A stretch of 64,000 nucleotides of DNA from Oscillospiraceae bacterium (GTDB taxonomy: Bacteria > Bacillota > Clostridia > Oscillospirales > CAG-272), in contig SVQI01000004.1 in the NCBI GenBank assembly GCA_015065455.1, positions 57,502-121,501 of the forward strand, read 5' to 3'. Of the stretch, positions 7,871 to 16,946 are shown piece by piece. Under the pieces are notes generated by a model. That model ran no database searches. It was not told where the DNA came from and saw only the letters and a program-made list of their open reading frames with translations. The position numbers and the translations under genes are program-made. Position 1 is the stretch's first letter. Each line of letters begins with the position of its first letter.

Positions 7871-9277
7871 ATGAATATGAATGTTCAAAATGATAATAAC
7901 GTTATGACACAGCACCCCGATTACAAAACGGAGATTGCTGATATTTTGCATAGCAACTTGACGCCTAAAACTATGCGTGAACAGCTGCTTTCGTATCACG
8001 AATATGATATAGCGACAGCGCTTGATATTTTGACGGCAGATGAGAGAAAAAAGCTGTACAGAATAGTTGATACTGAAACTTTGGCAAATATACTTGAATA
8101 TTCAGAAGAGTTAAATAAGTATATCAGTGAACTCAGCGTACGTAAAAAGACGGATATTCTTTCTATGTTTGAAATTACGACGACTGTCGAAGTTTTAAAC
8201 GGAATGGAAAAGAACGAGAGGGTAATGCTGATAGATCTCCTTGGAGATGACATAAGACGGGAAATAATTATGCTCAGCGCTTTTGATGAGGACGAGATAG
8301 GAAGCAAAATGAGTACTAATTATATCTCTATAAAATCCGGCATTGGTGTTCGCGAGGCTATGCGCGAGCTTGTGAGCCAAGCGGCAGAAAATGATAACAT
8401 AACGACAATTTACGTTGTTGACGAGGAGAATACACTCGTCGGCGCTATTGATTTGAAAAATTTAATTATTGCGAGGGAGAATACTCCCATTGAGAATATT
8501 ATAATGACTTCGTATCCTTACGTTTATACAACCGAGCTTGTAGACGAATGTATAGAGAGGTTAAAGGAATATTCCGAGGACTCAATACCTGTGCTGGATG
8601 CAGACAATAAACTGAGAGGTGTATTGACTTCGCAAACGATAACTCAGCTGACAGATGAGATTTTCGGGGACGATTACGCAAAACTTGCGGGCTTGTCAGC
8701 AGAAGAAGATTTAAATGAGCCGCTAAAAAAGAGTGTTGGCAAAAGGCTTCCTTGGTTGATAATTTTATTTGGATTAGGACTTTTAGTATCGGGTGTTGTT
8801 GGCATATTCGAGCAGGTTGTGGCACAGCTTGCTGTAATAGTTAGCTTTCAGTCGCTTATTTTGGGTATGTCGGGTAACGTTGGTACGCAATCACTTGCTG
8901 TTACGATAAGAGTTTTAATGGATGAAGAAGTAAGCAGAAGACAGAAGTTTAGCCTTATAGGTAAAGAGGCACGTGTGGGATTGGTTAACGGTTTGATATT
9001 AGGCGTTATGTCTTTTCTGCTTATCGGCGGTTATTTATGCGTATTTAAAGAGCAAAGCGTGTTTTATGCGTTTACGATTTCAGCATGCACGGGAATCGCG
9101 CTTTTGATATCGATTTTTCTTTCGAGCCTTACAGGAACGATAGTTCCGTTAGTGTTTAAGAAAATGAAAATAGACCCCGCGATTGCATCCGGGCCATTGA
9201 TTACAACAATAAACGACCTTGTTGCAGTTGTATCCTATTACGGACTGGCATGGGTTTTATTGATAAAGCTTTTATAA
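7871..9277 (+). CDS. mgtE: MgtE-type magnesium transporter
   Basis: The 468-residue protein has the full MgtE layout: an N-terminal superhelical domain (about 15-120, ending in IGSKMSTNYISI), a pair of CBS domains (about 130-255, for example TTIYVVDEENTLVGAIDLK), a connecting helix, and a C-terminal membrane domain (about 290-468). The membrane domain carries the signature GNVGTQSLAV near residue 338, which contributes to the ion path in the family. Cytoplasmic Mg2+ bound by the N/CBS domains closes the channel. The ATG at 7871 is set by AAAGGAGG at 7855-7862. It is a single gene behind a long structured leader that probably controls translation. A strong bidirectional terminator follows. Confidence 0.93.
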   Translation: MNMNVQNDNNVMTQHPDYKTEIADILHSNLTPKTMREQLLSYHEYDIATALDILTADERKKLYRIVDTETLANILEYSEELNKYISELSVRKKTDILSMFEITTTVEVLNGMEKNERVMLIDLLGDDIRREIIMLSAFDEDEIGSKMSTNYISIKSGIGVREAMRELVSQAAENDNITTIYVVDEENTLVGAIDLKNLIIARENTPIENIIMTSYPYVYTTELVDECIERLKEYSEDSIPVLDADNKLRGVLTSQTITQLTDEIFGDDYAKLAGLSAEEDLNEPLKKSVGKRLPWLIILFGLGLLVSGVVGIFEQVVAQLAVIVSFQSLILGMSGNVGTQSLAVTIRVLMDEEVSRRQKFSLIGKEARVGLVNGLILGVMSFLLIGGYLCVFKEQSVFYAFTISACTGIALLISIFLSSLTGTIVPLVFKKMKIDPAIASGPLITTINDLVAVVSYYGLAWVLLIKLL

Positions 9278-9282
9278 TAATA

Positions 9283-9310
9283 AAAAATGCACCTAAAAAG
9301 GTGCATTTTT
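9283..9310. terminator. Bidirectional terminator between mgtE and the ABC importer
   Basis: A 12-bp stem AAAAATGCACCT/AGGTGCATTTTT (9283-9294 with 9299-9310) has a four-base loop. It serves the converging mgtE and amino-acid transporter units. Confidence 0.85.
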
Positions 9311-9324
9311 GTTATTGGGTTTAT

Positions 9325-10047
9325 TTACAGAACTTTTGAAAGAAAGTCTTTAAGTCTCGGGTTTTTAGGATTATTAAAGAATTCCTGCGGTTCAGCTTCT
9401 TCGAGAATATTTCCTTCGTCCATAAACAAGATTTTTGTTCCGACTTCTCTTGCAAAGCCCATTTCGTGTGTAACGACAACCATTGTCATACCGCTTTCCG
9501 CAAGTTCAGTCATAAGCTGAAGAACTTCACCAACCATTTCGGGGTCAAGTGCCGACGTAGGCTCGTCAAAGAGCATAACGTCAGGGTTCATAGCCAATGC
9601 GCGAATGATTGCAATACGCTGCTTCTGACCGCCTGATAATTGTGAAGGGTAAGCCTTTGCTTTGTCTGCAAGTCCTATTCTTTCGAGAAGAGCCATAGCA
9701 TTCTTCTCGGCTTCTTCCTTTGTCTGAAGCTTCAGTGTTACGGGGGCAAGAGTAATGTTATCAATAATGTTTTTATTGTTAAAAAGATTGAATTGCTGGA
9801 AAACCATACCCATTTTTTGTCTTACGGTATCGATTTTCGTTTTCTTATCGTTTATCTGAATGCCCTCAAACCAGATCTCGCCCGAAGTGGGAGTTTCAAG
9901 CATATTAAGGCAACGAAGGAAAGTACTTTTACCGGATCCCGATGGGCCAACTATAACGATTTTTTCGCCTTTTTCAATTTTGTAATCAATATTTTTTAAT
10001 ACGTCGTTTTTTCCGAAGGATTTACAAAGATTTTTAACCTCTATCAC
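9325..10047 (-). CDS. Polar amino-acid ABC importer, ATP-binding subunit (GlnQ/HisP family)
   Basis: The 240-residue ATPase has Walker A GPSGSGKS (34-41), a Q-loop in VFQQFNLF, signature LSGGQKQR, Walker B VMLFDEP and the switch VVTHEM. The sequence DPEMVGEVL after Walker B is typical of the GlnQ/HisP/ArtP subfamily. It powers uptake through the permease encoded just upstream. The GTG at 10047 gives the family-typical beginning [11 protein letters not shown], although a TTG three codons earlier is also possible; AAAGGAG lies about 11 bases before the GTG. It overlaps the permease gene by about 14 bases, so translation is likely coupled. Third gene of the leftward operon; the substrate is not determined by sequence. 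Confidence 0.92.
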   Translation of the reverse strand: MIEVKNLCKSFGKNDVLKNIDYKIEKGEKIVIVGPSGSGKSTFLRCLNMLETPTSGEIWFEGIQINDKKTKIDTVRQKMGMVFQQFNLFNNKNIIDNITLAPVTLKLQTKEEAEKNAMALLERIGLADKAKAYPSQLSGGQKQRIAIIRALAMNPDVMLFDEPTSALDPEMVGEVLQLMTELAESGMTMVVVTHEMGFAREVGTKILFMDEGNILEEAEPQEFFNNPKNPRLKDFLSKVL

Positions 10048-10735
10048 TTTGTGCAAATCTCCTTTCGAGCTTATTGAAGAGTATTGACAAGCCGTGTACC
10101 ATAATGAGATATATTATCGCAATCGACAGGTAAGGGAAGTATACGTTCGCTGTACGGCTGATTACCGATTCAGCCGCCTTTGTCAAGTCCATAACACCGA
10201 GATAACCTATAACGGAAGTTTCTTTTAAGAGGGCTATGAATTCATTACCGAGAGCGGGGAGAACATTTTTAAAAGCTTGAGGAAGAACAATAAGTCTCAT
10301 TGTCTGGATTTGTGAAAGACCGAGTGATCTTCCCGCTTCTGTCTGACCGCCGTCAACAGCCATAATACCGGCTCTGATAATTTCGGACACGTATGCGCCC
10401 GAGTTTATACCAAAAGCTATTATACCTATCAAAACCGCGTTAGAGGAGTTTAGAAAAATAAGGTTATACGATATAAGCAACTGAAGAACGACCGGAGTAC
10501 CTCTTATGATGGTTGTATATGTTTCAAAAATCGTATTAAGAATTTTTAATTTACCTGTTTTTTTATGTAAAACTTTAATTACCGCAATTACTATACCGAT
10601 GATAATACCCATCAAGGTTGCAGCGAGAGCAATAATGATTGTGTGCTTTAAACCTTCAAGAAAGTATTTGTATCGGTTATCAACAATAAATGTTCTGTTG
10701 AACTGATGTGCGATTGATTCAAAAAATTGTACCAT
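10034..10735 (-). CDS. Polar amino-acid ABC importer, permease subunit (HisM/GlnP family)
   Basis: The 233-residue integral membrane protein has five predicted helices. The cytoplasmic coupling (EAA) loop reads [25 protein letters not shown] (partly), which is the signature of the His/Glu/Gln/Arg/opine permease family. It forms the membrane channel, probably as a homodimer, with the ATPase downstream and receives substrate from the lipoprotein encoded upstream. Its 3' end overlaps the ATPase start. A 119-bp gap containing a 10-bp stem-loop separates it from the binding-protein gene, a usual arrangement that leaves the binding protein in excess. Confidence 0.92.
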   Translation of the reverse strand: MVQFFESIAHQFNRTFIVDNRYKYFLEGLKHTIIIALAATLMGIIIGIVIAVIKVLHKKTGKLKILNTIFETYTTIIRGTPVVLQLLISYNLIFLNSSNAVLIGIIAFGINSGAYVSEIIRAGIMAVDGGQTEAGRSLGLSQIQTMRLIVLPQAFKNVLPALGNEFIALLKETSVIGYLGVMDLTKAAESVISRTANVYFPYLSIAIIYLIMVHGLSILFNKLERRFAQSDRG

Positions 10736-10799
10736 TTAACTAACCTTTTTTAATTAACCTTAGTTATTACTTTTTGTAAAAATATAATTACACAATATT

Positions 10800-10827
10800 A
10801 CTCTCCCCTCAAAAAACAGGGGAGAGT
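10800..10827 (-). other. Intercistronic stem-loop in the ABC importer operon
   Basis: A 10-bp stem ACTCTCCCCT/AGGGGAGAGT (10800-10809 with 10818-10827) lies between the binding-protein and permease genes. It lacks a T run in the direction of transcription. I therefore read it as a mRNA-stabilising or partial-attenuation hairpin rather than a full terminator. Confidence 0.6.
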
Positions 10828-10853
10828 AAAGTGAAATATTCAAATTTTAAAAA

Positions 10854-11696
10854 TTATGCCAAAGCATCTGTTGAGTGCTTAACAATGTATTCGTCGATCT
10901 TTCCTTCATCGAGAAGCTTCTGAACAACCTTATTTACAACCTCAAGAAGAGTCTTGTTACCCTTAGCTACGCAGATAGCGTATGATTCAGCAGTGTTTGA
11001 ACCGTCTTCATAAACGAGCTCAACAGCCTTAAGTTTTGCTGTGCTGTTTTTAACAATAAGTTCAGCAGGGAGCTTGTCGATTACAACAGCCTGGATCTTG
11101 CCGGATTTAAGAGCTTCAGCAGCAAGGTTAGCGTTGTTGTAAGTGGTAACTGTTGCGCCTGTATCCTGAAGGAGACCCTTAACGTCCTTGCCGTCGTCGT
11201 CCTTGTAGCCGTTTACTTCGTCAGAAATGATGAAGTCGCCTGTTGTACCGAGCTGAACGCCTATCTTCATACCTTTAAGGTCGGTAATGTTTTCATATGT
11301 TGCATCTTCGGGAAGAATAACGTACTGTGTGCTTGTTGTGTAAGAAATAGAGAAATCAACTGATTCTTTTCTTTCGTCTGTTACAGTAATACCTGCAGCT
11401 CCGAGAGAAGCTTTACCGGACTGAACGGAAGAGATGATAGTGTCGAATTTAACGTTTTCGATTTTTAATTCAACGCCGATTTCATCTGCGATAGCCTTTG
11501 CGATATCCATATCAACGCCAACGGGCTTGCCGTCTGCAAGATATTCAAAGGGAGCAAATTCCGCATTTGTGTAAACAACGAGTTCGCCTCTTTTTTTAAT
11601 AGCGTCTACGCTCTGCTTATCAGCAGCGCTTCCACAGCTTAAAAGAACAGCGGAGCAAAGTACGAGAGTCATAATAAGAGCAATAATCTTTTTCAT
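10854..11696 (-). CDS. Amino-acid ABC importer, substrate-binding lipoprotein (SBP family 3)
   Basis: The 280-residue lipoprotein has signal residues 1-20 and lipobox LLSC (Cys21). The family-3 fold shows the usual landmarks: GELVVYTNAEFAPFEYL, VDMDIAKAIADEIG, GITVTDERKESVDFSISY (an Arg that pairs with the ligand carboxylate lies in this stretch) and KIGVQLGTTGDF. It captures an amino acid outside the cell and delivers it to the permease. It is the first gene of a three-gene leftward operon, with TGAGGT before the ATG and a TTGATT-17-TATAGT promoter at 11733-11761. The family Arg and Asp that bind the alpha-amino acid backbone seem present; the side-chain specificity cannot be read. Confidence 0.93.
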   Translation of the reverse strand: MKKIIALIMTLVLCSAVLLSCGSAADKQSVDAIKKRGELVVYTNAEFAPFEYLADGKPVGVDMDIAKAIADEIGVELKIENVKFDTIISSVQSGKASLGAAGITVTDERKESVDFSISYTTSTQYVILPEDATYENITDLKGMKIGVQLGTTGDFIISDEVNGYKDDDGKDVKGLLQDTGATVTTYNNANLAAEALKSGKIQAVVIDKLPAELIVKNSTAKLKAVELVYEDGSNTAESYAICVAKGNKTLLEVVNKVVQKLLDEGKIDEYIVKHSTDALA

Positions 11697-11732
11697 GTTC
11701 TGTCAACCTCACATAAAATATTTTATAACAAC

Positions 11733-11761
11733 ACTATATCACTATTTATACAAAAAATCAA
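11733..11761 (-). promoter_or_regulatory. Promoter of the amino-acid ABC operon
   Basis: Minus-strand TTGATT (11756-11761), 17-bp spacer, TATAGT (11733-11738), about 40 bp upstream of the binding-protein start. Confidence 0.7.
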
Positions 11762-11882
11762 GTGTTTTTATGCATTTTTATGAATAGTTATATATAAATA
11801 TTCTTTAAAGTAATTAAAGAACGTTACTTTTTATATTAAATTAACAAATGTTTATATGTGTAGTGAATAAATATACGAAAAA

Positions 11883-11908
11883 AACACTCCGATATTTACC
11901 GGAGTGTT
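11883..11908 (-). terminator. Terminator of the YgjV-like gene
   Basis: Stem AACACTCCG/CGGAGTGTT, with a T run on the minus strand just after it, directly downstream of the membrane gene. Confidence 0.8.
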
Positions 11909-11914
11909 ATATTA

Positions 11915-12421
11915 TCAGACCTTTTTTGTTCTGTATCTGAAAAGCGAGATAAGAACAGAGCATGTGGCAAATATCTGAGCGTAAATAAGTGTAGATCCTA
12001 TCATAGCGTAGTACACGAGATATACGAGGATATTTACAAGATTAAAGATGCGTATGTTTTGTTCTTTTGTCTGGAAAACGCCGCCCATAAAGAACAAAGT
12101 ACCAATGAGAGGTATAATATCAATAACCTTACGCAATCCTATAAGACCTGCTGCAACATAAAGTATAAAAAAGAGTATTTTTTCTTTTTTGGTAGATTCC
12201 TTTTGATTTATACAATGCTCAATAATAACAATTATATGAATTGCGCCGAGAAGGTTAAGCAAAACAGCGGAATTAAGTCCGGCAATAAGTAAAACGTTAA
12301 CAGCACCTAAAAAATTTGTAACAGCCTGTGCTGAAAGTATGTATTTTCTTTTTGGCAACTGAAACGAAATAATAAACATTAAAGTTGCAATATATCCCAA
12401 TATGTCCGATGCAAGTTTCAT
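11915..12421 (-). CDS. YgjV-family inner membrane protein
   Basis: The 168-residue polytopic protein has about six hydrophobic segments. The opening DILGYIATLMFIISFQLPKRK and the repeated NFLGAVNVLLIAG / NLLGAIHIIVII pattern match the YgjV family (Imp-YgjV), which has no established function. The first ATG in frame (12448) lacks a ribosome site. The ATG at 12421 has AGAAAGAAG upstream and begins MKLASDILGY, so it is preferred. It is a single gene between the ABC operon and the tRNA, with its own terminator. Confidence 0.75.
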   Translation of the reverse strand: MKLASDILGYIATLMFIISFQLPKRKYILSAQAVTNFLGAVNVLLIAGLNSAVLLNLLGAIHIIVIIEHCINQKESTKKEKILFFILYVAAGLIGLRKVIDIIPLIGTLFFMGGVFQTKEQNIRIFNLVNILVYLVYYAMIGSTLIYAQIFATCSVLISLFRYRTKKV

Positions 12422-12460
12422 TTTTTGTCTTCTTTCTGTAAAAATCAAATTATAATCGTG

Positions 12461-12492
12461 AAAAAAGACACCCTAGTTTGAGTGTCTTTTTT
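12461..12492 (-). terminator. Terminator after tRNA-Arg
   Basis: An 11-bp stem AAAAAAGACAC/GTGTCTTTTTT (12461-12471 with 12482-12492) ends the leftward tRNA transcript, three bases beyond the CCA end. Confidence 0.85.
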
Positions 12493-12494
12493 CT

Positions 12495-12570
12495 TGGCGC
12501 GCCGCGCAGGATTCGAACCTGCGACCTACCGGTTCGTAGCCGGGCACTCTATCCACTGAGCTAGCAGCGC
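12495..12570 (-). tRNA. tRNA-Arg (anticodon ACG)
   Basis: On the minus strand a complete cloverleaf can be drawn. The acceptor stem GCGCTGC/GCGGCGC has one G-T pair. The D-arm is GCTC-AGTGGATA-GAGT. The anticodon stem CCCGG/CCGGT holds loop CTACGAA, and the T-arm is GCAGG-TTCGAAT-CCTGC. The discriminator is G, followed by an encoded CCA at 12495-12497. The anticodon ACG reads CGN arginine codons, after A34-to-inosine editing in bacteria. No integrated element abuts it. Confidence 0.97.
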
Positions 12571-12588
12571 ACTTATTCGTACTTGCAT

Positions 12589-12617
12589 ATAATATCACAA
12601 TGTTTATTGATTGTCAA
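12589..12617 (-). promoter_or_regulatory. tRNA-Arg promoter
   Basis: Minus-strand TTGACA (12612-12617), 17-bp spacer, TATTAT (12589-12594), ending 18 bases before the mature 5' end. Confidence 0.8.
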
Positions 12618-12712
12618 GGGTTTTTTTGTATTTTTCGGGCAGTTTATCTTTATTTTTTGTAGCATTGCATAACAAAATAATCGAATAAAACTAACCAAAA
12701 ACAAAAAAACTG

Positions 12713-12741
12713 TTGATTTGGGCATTATGTTGTTTTATAAT
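12713..12741 (+). promoter_or_regulatory. Promoter of the methyltransferase-like gene
   Basis: TTGATT (12713-12718), a 17-bp spacer and TATAAT (12736-12741), 35 bp before the ATG. Confidence 0.7.
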
Positions 12742-12776
12742 TAAATAAAAAGTATAAAAAAACACAAGGACAGAAT

Positions 12777-13676
12777 ATGAATAAAGAAGATTCACTCAGA
12801 TTAAGCGGCTATATTTCGCAGAAAATCATAAACGAATCCCCCACGATAAATTATTCTTCAACGGAATTAGAGAAAGAAAAGAAGAAATATTCGGAAGAAC
12901 AGCTAAAAAAACTAACAGAAGAGGGACTTTACAACGGTGATTTTGAAACTTTTTTTGTGGTAAAAAAGTTTTGCGACAAATTAAAAATCTGGGATTATGC
13001 AGACGATGAATATTTACGAAAGCTTTTTGGTAATGCCAAATGCCACAGAAAAGAAAGTTTTTATAGTGATCCATATTTAAAGAACATAAAGGTGCCCACA
13101 GTTAATTACGGAAATATTCTTCTTTTAAATGCTTGCTATGGAAAAGGAGAGTTTTTTCAGTACGATATGCCAAAGTTATCTGAGGATATTGTCGTACCCA
13201 AACTCGGATTTTTTAACAGTAGAGTTTTTTTCCCAAGCGTATATGAGGGAGAAATGCCCTGGGTAAGCGTAATTCCGTCAGAGATAAATTCTATGCAGAT
13301 AGACGTGGATAAAGCGTTCGGTAGATGTCTCGTTTTAGGGCTTGGGCTTGGATACTATCCGTACGTAATATCACTTTCAGACAAGGTTAAGAGCATAACC
13401 ATAGTTGAAATAAGCGAAAAGATCATAACTTTATTTGAAAAATATATATTGCCTCAGTTTGAGCATAAGGATAAAATAAAAATCATACACGCCGATGCTG
13501 TCGAATTTATGAAGACAGTACAAAGAGACGAGTATGATTACTGTTATGCAGATATTTGGGAAGGGCAGGTGGACGGTGCTGAATTATATACAAAGATAAA
13601 GCCGCACGAAAAAAGACTGCCGTATACAAGATTTGCATATTGGATAGAAGACGAAATAAAATGGTATCTTGAATAA
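12777..13676 (+). CDS. Class I SAM-dependent methyltransferase-like protein
   Basis: The 299-residue protein has an unassigned N-terminal half (1-175, charged, with a KKYSEEQLKKLTEEGLY helix). The C-terminal Rossmann-like domain carries CLVLGLGLGYYPYVIS (motif I, about 183-198), ITIVEISEKII (acidic end of strand 2, about 208-218), KIIHADAVEFM (motif III) and YDYCYADIWEG (motif IV, about 259-269). The order resembles spermidine-synthase-like methyltransferases. The substrate is unknown. The ribosome site (ACAAGGACAG) is weak. It ends three bases from the stop of the convergent next gene without a terminator between, so the two transcripts must overlap. Confidence 0.7.
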   Translation: MNKEDSLRLSGYISQKIINESPTINYSSTELEKEKKKYSEEQLKKLTEEGLYNGDFETFFVVKKFCDKLKIWDYADDEYLRKLFGNAKCHRKESFYSDPYLKNIKVPTVNYGNILLLNACYGKGEFFQYDMPKLSEDIVVPKLGFFNSRVFFPSVYEGEMPWVSVIPSEINSMQIDVDKAFGRCLVLGLGLGYYPYVISLSDKVKSITIVEISEKIITLFEKYILPQFEHKDKIKIIHADAVEFMKTVQRDEYDYCYADIWEGQVDGAELYTKIKPHEKRLPYTRFAYWIEDEIKWYLE

Positions 13677-13679
13677 CTC

Positions 13680-14084
13680 TTAATCTAATATCTTTTCGGA
13701 GAAAATTTTTGATTTAATAATGGCTGCAATTTTGAATCCTACGATAGACAATAAAAACCAAAGTAACGAAAAGACTAAACATATCTGCCCGAGTAAATTA
13801 AAAGGCAGATGAGAATAATCCCATACGTTCCAACCGAGCAGGAGGTTGACTATACAGCCGGTTATAAATTCATTTAGAGTAATAAAAAGACATCCGAAAA
13901 GACATTTGAGCGGTAAACTGCATTTTTTGGCTTTTTCTTCAAGAATATAAATACCGAGAAAACATACCCCGCCGCATATTCCCATAGACCAATGTGAAAA
14001 TCCCCGCCAGCATACTTCAAGAAGCATATATACTATGCCCCCTGTAAAAAATATTAATGGATATTCTAATTTTTTTAATAACAT
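13680..14084 (-). CDS. Putative ABC-transporter type IV (PF06541) membrane protein
   Basis: The 134-residue protein has four hydrophobic helices. The motifs WRGFSHWSMGICGGVCFLG and LGWNVWDYSHLPFNLLGQIC are hallmarks of the clostridial PF06541 family, named after a supposed ABC permease and of unproven function. The ATG at 14084 (start MLLKKLEYPLIFF) follows GAGGTGG. That ribosome site lies in the loop and 3' arm of a terminator-like hairpin (14085-14121), so its expression may depend on readthrough and hairpin opening. It lies downstream of the YfhO gene in the same direction and is convergent with the methyltransferase gene. Confidence 0.75.
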   Translation of the reverse strand: MLLKKLEYPLIFFTGGIVYMLLEVCWRGFSHWSMGICGGVCFLGIYILEEKAKKCSLPLKCLFGCLFITLNEFITGCIVNLLLGWNVWDYSHLPFNLLGQICLVFSLLWFLLSIVGFKIAAIIKSKIFSEKILD

Positions 14085-14121
14085 AAAAATGACCACCTCA
14101 GGACTGATAATGGTCATTTTT
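14085..14121 (-). terminator. Terminator-like hairpin after the YfhO gene, overlapping the next gene's ribosome site
   Basis: An 11-bp stem (14085-14095 with 14111-14121) encloses a 15-base loop. On the minus strand it ends in a T run directly before the ATG of the PF06541 gene. The loop and 3' arm contain that gene's GAGGTGG. Confidence 0.65.
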
Positions 14122-14129
14122 TTGTTTAA

Positions 14130-16946
14130 TTATTCAGTTTCGTTGTCAGAAGACTTTTGTTCTGTGTTACTTTCTTCCGTGCCAGTCTGATGATTATTTT
14201 CTTTTAGAATATTATCATTTTTTTGATTATCTGAATAATCAAGTTTCTCATAAAAATCATCCAAGTCTTCTTGGTATTTAAGTTGCTTTCTTTTCCTTAG
14301 AAGTTTGACTATTATATCAAGCGTGATAACCAGTATAAAAATGAGTATTCCGATAACGGAAATAAACGAGCCTTTAACAAAGCAGTCGGGAAGATACTTC
14401 ATTTCAAGCTTGTGAGTTCCTTGCGGTATTTCTGCCGCAAGCAAGGAATTTGCCGTTTTTATGAGAGGGAGTTCTTTTCCGTCGCATGTGATTGTCCAAC
14501 CCTCGTCATAGGGAATAGAGGTAAACAAGAGCATATCCTGATTTTTTACGGTAATGCTTCCGCTGAGATGTGTGTCTGAATGTTCTTTTATATCATAGCT
14601 GCATTCGGCAAGTCTTGTCATAACAGAATCGTATACTTCTTTATCAAGATACCAAAAATAAGTTTCATTCGTCAAAAGGTAAAGAACATCGTCGTTAAGC
14701 GTTACAGTAAATTTCATTGATCTGTCATCGTCAAATGAGCCGAGGGATATTATTCTGTCAGTTTCATTGCCAAAGAAAGTTCCAAAATCTCTGTTATTAA
14801 GCTCAAGTGATACTTCTCTTGGATAGTCCGAGGGGTAGAAGAAGAATAGCTCGTTTGTTGTTCCGGAAATAAATGTGTAGATGAGCTGTGCGGGATTGTC
14901 CTTATTTACGGGAACGTATTTATCGTATTCTGCATTTGCATAGGATTTATTTATATTGGAAAAAGTTTCCGTTACATATTCAACGGGTTTAAAGAGCATA
15001 ACGTTTTCTTCTTCTCCAAGCATAGATGTAACAACGTTATTCAGTAAGTCAAAGGGCGTTGTATAGTCATTAAAATCTACTTGTTCAAATTGCTTTGAAA
15101 CTGCAAAAGCAAGACTCATAGCATTTGGGTTTTTGTAGACGGTATAATTTCCGTCATTGTGAATTTTGTTATAATAATCATCGTAGTAGGAGTCTTCGCT
15201 TATAATATACTTTATTCCAAGCAAGGAGTCCGAAACGGGAGTACCGCCGAGATATTTTGACCAATGGGATTTGGACGAGTATCCAAATTGGTTAAGCAGT
15301 TTAATTATTGATGCATTGAGAGTAGATGTTGAACTTGAAATGCCGTTTATATTGAGAGTCATATTATCGTTTGTTTTGCGATGTTCGGTTTTTTCCATAC
15401 GGTAGAATGAATCGTCCTTGTCGTGAATGTATTCAACGATGGGAGAAACCGAATCTATATATTCTCTGTAAGACGTACGCGTACTGAAAATAACGTCCTC
15501 GTCAAGCGCATCAAGACATACGAAGCCGTTTATAAGAAGCTCGGATGAAACAATGATTGCCAGTACCAACGCTGTAAAATTGCTTCCTCTTTCTTTGTGG
15601 AATGCGTAAAGAGCAAGAAGGTATACGCCTACAAGTATTATGCTCAGCCAAATACAAGTAACGTTGTCAATATAGCTGTACTGCTCGTTTTGCACGAGAA
15701 TAATAAGAAGAACGAGCGTTGCGCACACGGAAACTATATGATTGAACTTTATGCTTTTGATATAGTGGAAAGCCTGATGGGCAAATGTTACAAGCAAAAA
15801 GCAAAGCATAAAGCTGTAGCGGTAGTTAAGCCAGTTGGGATTTTGCATACCGTGCCAGAAAATATCGACTGTTGATGCTGAGAAAGAGAAGACTAAAGCT
15901 GAAATAATAAGAGCTGAACCAATCTTTTCGCGTACAGTTGATTTCTTTGAGAAAAAGTAAACGGGAAGCAAAATAAGGGAAAGAACACCGCAATAAACAA
16001 ATGGCAGACCGTTTGGACGTACAGTATCATAGGAGTTTGGAAGAAACTTTGCAAAAAGCTCAAACAGATTGAATTTTGAAGTCAGATCGTATTTGGGATC
16101 AGAGAAGTCATTTTTTCCAAAGGTAAGTGAATATCTGACAGTAAGAATAATAACTGCAGATATGGCAAGAGCAATAAGAGAGAAGAAAAGAACTCGCAAA
16201 ATCGATTTGATCAAATGAGCCTTTTCGCCGGTTTTGTTGTATTCATCGGAATAGCCGTACACCAGATAGTAGTATACTGAATAAAGGACAAGGAATATAC
16301 AAACCATATAACCGATATAGAAGTTAGAGAAAACGGTAACGGCAAGTATGATCGTGTAAAGTTTATATTTTCTTTTATTTATTAAGCTTTCAAGACCAAG
16401 AATAAGAAGCGGTAAAAAGAGAAGAGCGTCTATCCACATAGTGTTATGACCGTTTACGAGAGCATAAGAGGTCAAGGCGTACATCGTGGAGAATATTATT
16501 GTAGAAATAACAGATTTTGCTCTGCCCGAATAATGAAGAAATATAGCAAAGTTAAAGCCTGAAAGTCCCGCTTTTAATACAAATATGGTAAGCAGCGCTT
16601 CCGTTATTGCATTTTCGGGGAAGAGTGCGATGAGCAGGTTAAACGGACTTGCAACGTAGTATGCAAACATACCCATAAATTCACCGCCCACAGCTCTTTG
16701 CCATGAGTAGAGAAGACTGCCCTGACCTAAAAGTATATCTCTCAATTCTTCAAAAAAATAAACGTACTGCGCGTTTAAATCAAGAACAAGAACAGAATTT
16801 TCGCTGATTGGGTAAACCTCTCTTAACAGATAAACTCCTAAGAACAGTAATGCGGGAACAAAAAAAGCAAGAAGCAGATAGGGTCTGAATTTAACTTTTT
16901 TGTTCTTTATATCATCATCAATGCAAATGGTACAATTATCTGTCAT
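14130..16946 (-). CDS. YfhO family membrane protein (GT-C fold)
   Basis: The protein of about 938 residues has a cytoplasmic N-terminus and some 12-13 membrane helices (about 20-450). Early in the membrane part come ENSVLVLDLNAQYVYFFEELR and LLYSWQRAVGGEFMGMFAYY, the characteristic YfhO motifs (an acidic residue in the first outer loop). A large extracytoplasmic domain follows (about 460-860), then a last helix (865-890) and an acidic, glutamine-rich cytoplasmic tail. In Bacillus, YfhO is needed to glycosylate lipoteichoic acid with a lipid-linked sugar donor. A similar role in envelope glycosylation is inferred here. The second ATG (16946) has GGGAGGT at a proper distance; the one at 16952 is too close to it. 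The gene overlaps DUF951 by 11 bases. Confidence 0.85.
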   Translation of the reverse strand: MTDNCTICIDDDIKNKKVKFRPYLLLAFFVPALLFLGVYLLREVYPISENSVLVLDLNAQYVYFFEELRDILLGQGSLLYSWQRAVGGEFMGMFAYYVASPFNLLIALFPENAITEALLTIFVLKAGLSGFNFAIFLHYSGRAKSVISTIIFSTMYALTSYALVNGHNTMWIDALLFLPLLILGLESLINKRKYKLYTIILAVTVFSNFYIGYMVCIFLVLYSVYYYLVYGYSDEYNKTGEKAHLIKSILRVLFFSLIALAISAVIILTVRYSLTFGKNDFSDPKYDLTSKFNLFELFAKFLPNSYDTVRPNGLPFVYCGVLSLILLPVYFFSKKSTVREKIGSALIISALVFSFSASTVDIFWHGMQNPNWLNYRYSFMLCFLLVTFAHQAFHYIKSIKFNHIVSVCATLVLLIILVQNEQYSYIDNVTCIWLSIILVGVYLLALYAFHKERGSNFTALVLAIIVSSELLINGFVCLDALDEDVIFSTRTSYREYIDSVSPIVEYIHDKDDSFYRMEKTEHRKTNDNMTLNINGISSSTSTLNASIIKLLNQFGYSSKSHWSKYLGGTPVSDSLLGIKYIISEDSYYDDYYNKIHNDGNYTVYKNPNAMSLAFAVSKQFEQVDFNDYTTPFDLLNNVVTSMLGEEENVMLFKPVEYVTETFSNINKSYANAEYDKYVPVNKDNPAQLIYTFISGTTNELFFFYPSDYPREVSLELNNRDFGTFFGNETDRIISLGSFDDDRSMKFTVTLNDDVLYLLTNETYFWYLDKEVYDSVMTRLAECSYDIKEHSDTHLSGSITVKNQDMLLFTSIPYDEGWTITCDGKELPLIKTANSLLAAEIPQGTHKLEMKYLPDCFVKGSFISVIGILIFILVITLDIIVKLLRKRKQLKYQEDLDDFYEKLDYSDNQKNDNILKENNHQTGTEESNTEQKSSDNETE

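Noticed and set aside
12495..12570. tRNA-Arg as the attachment site of an integrated element
   Set aside because: No integrase, no repeated tRNA 3' end, and normal genes on both sides.
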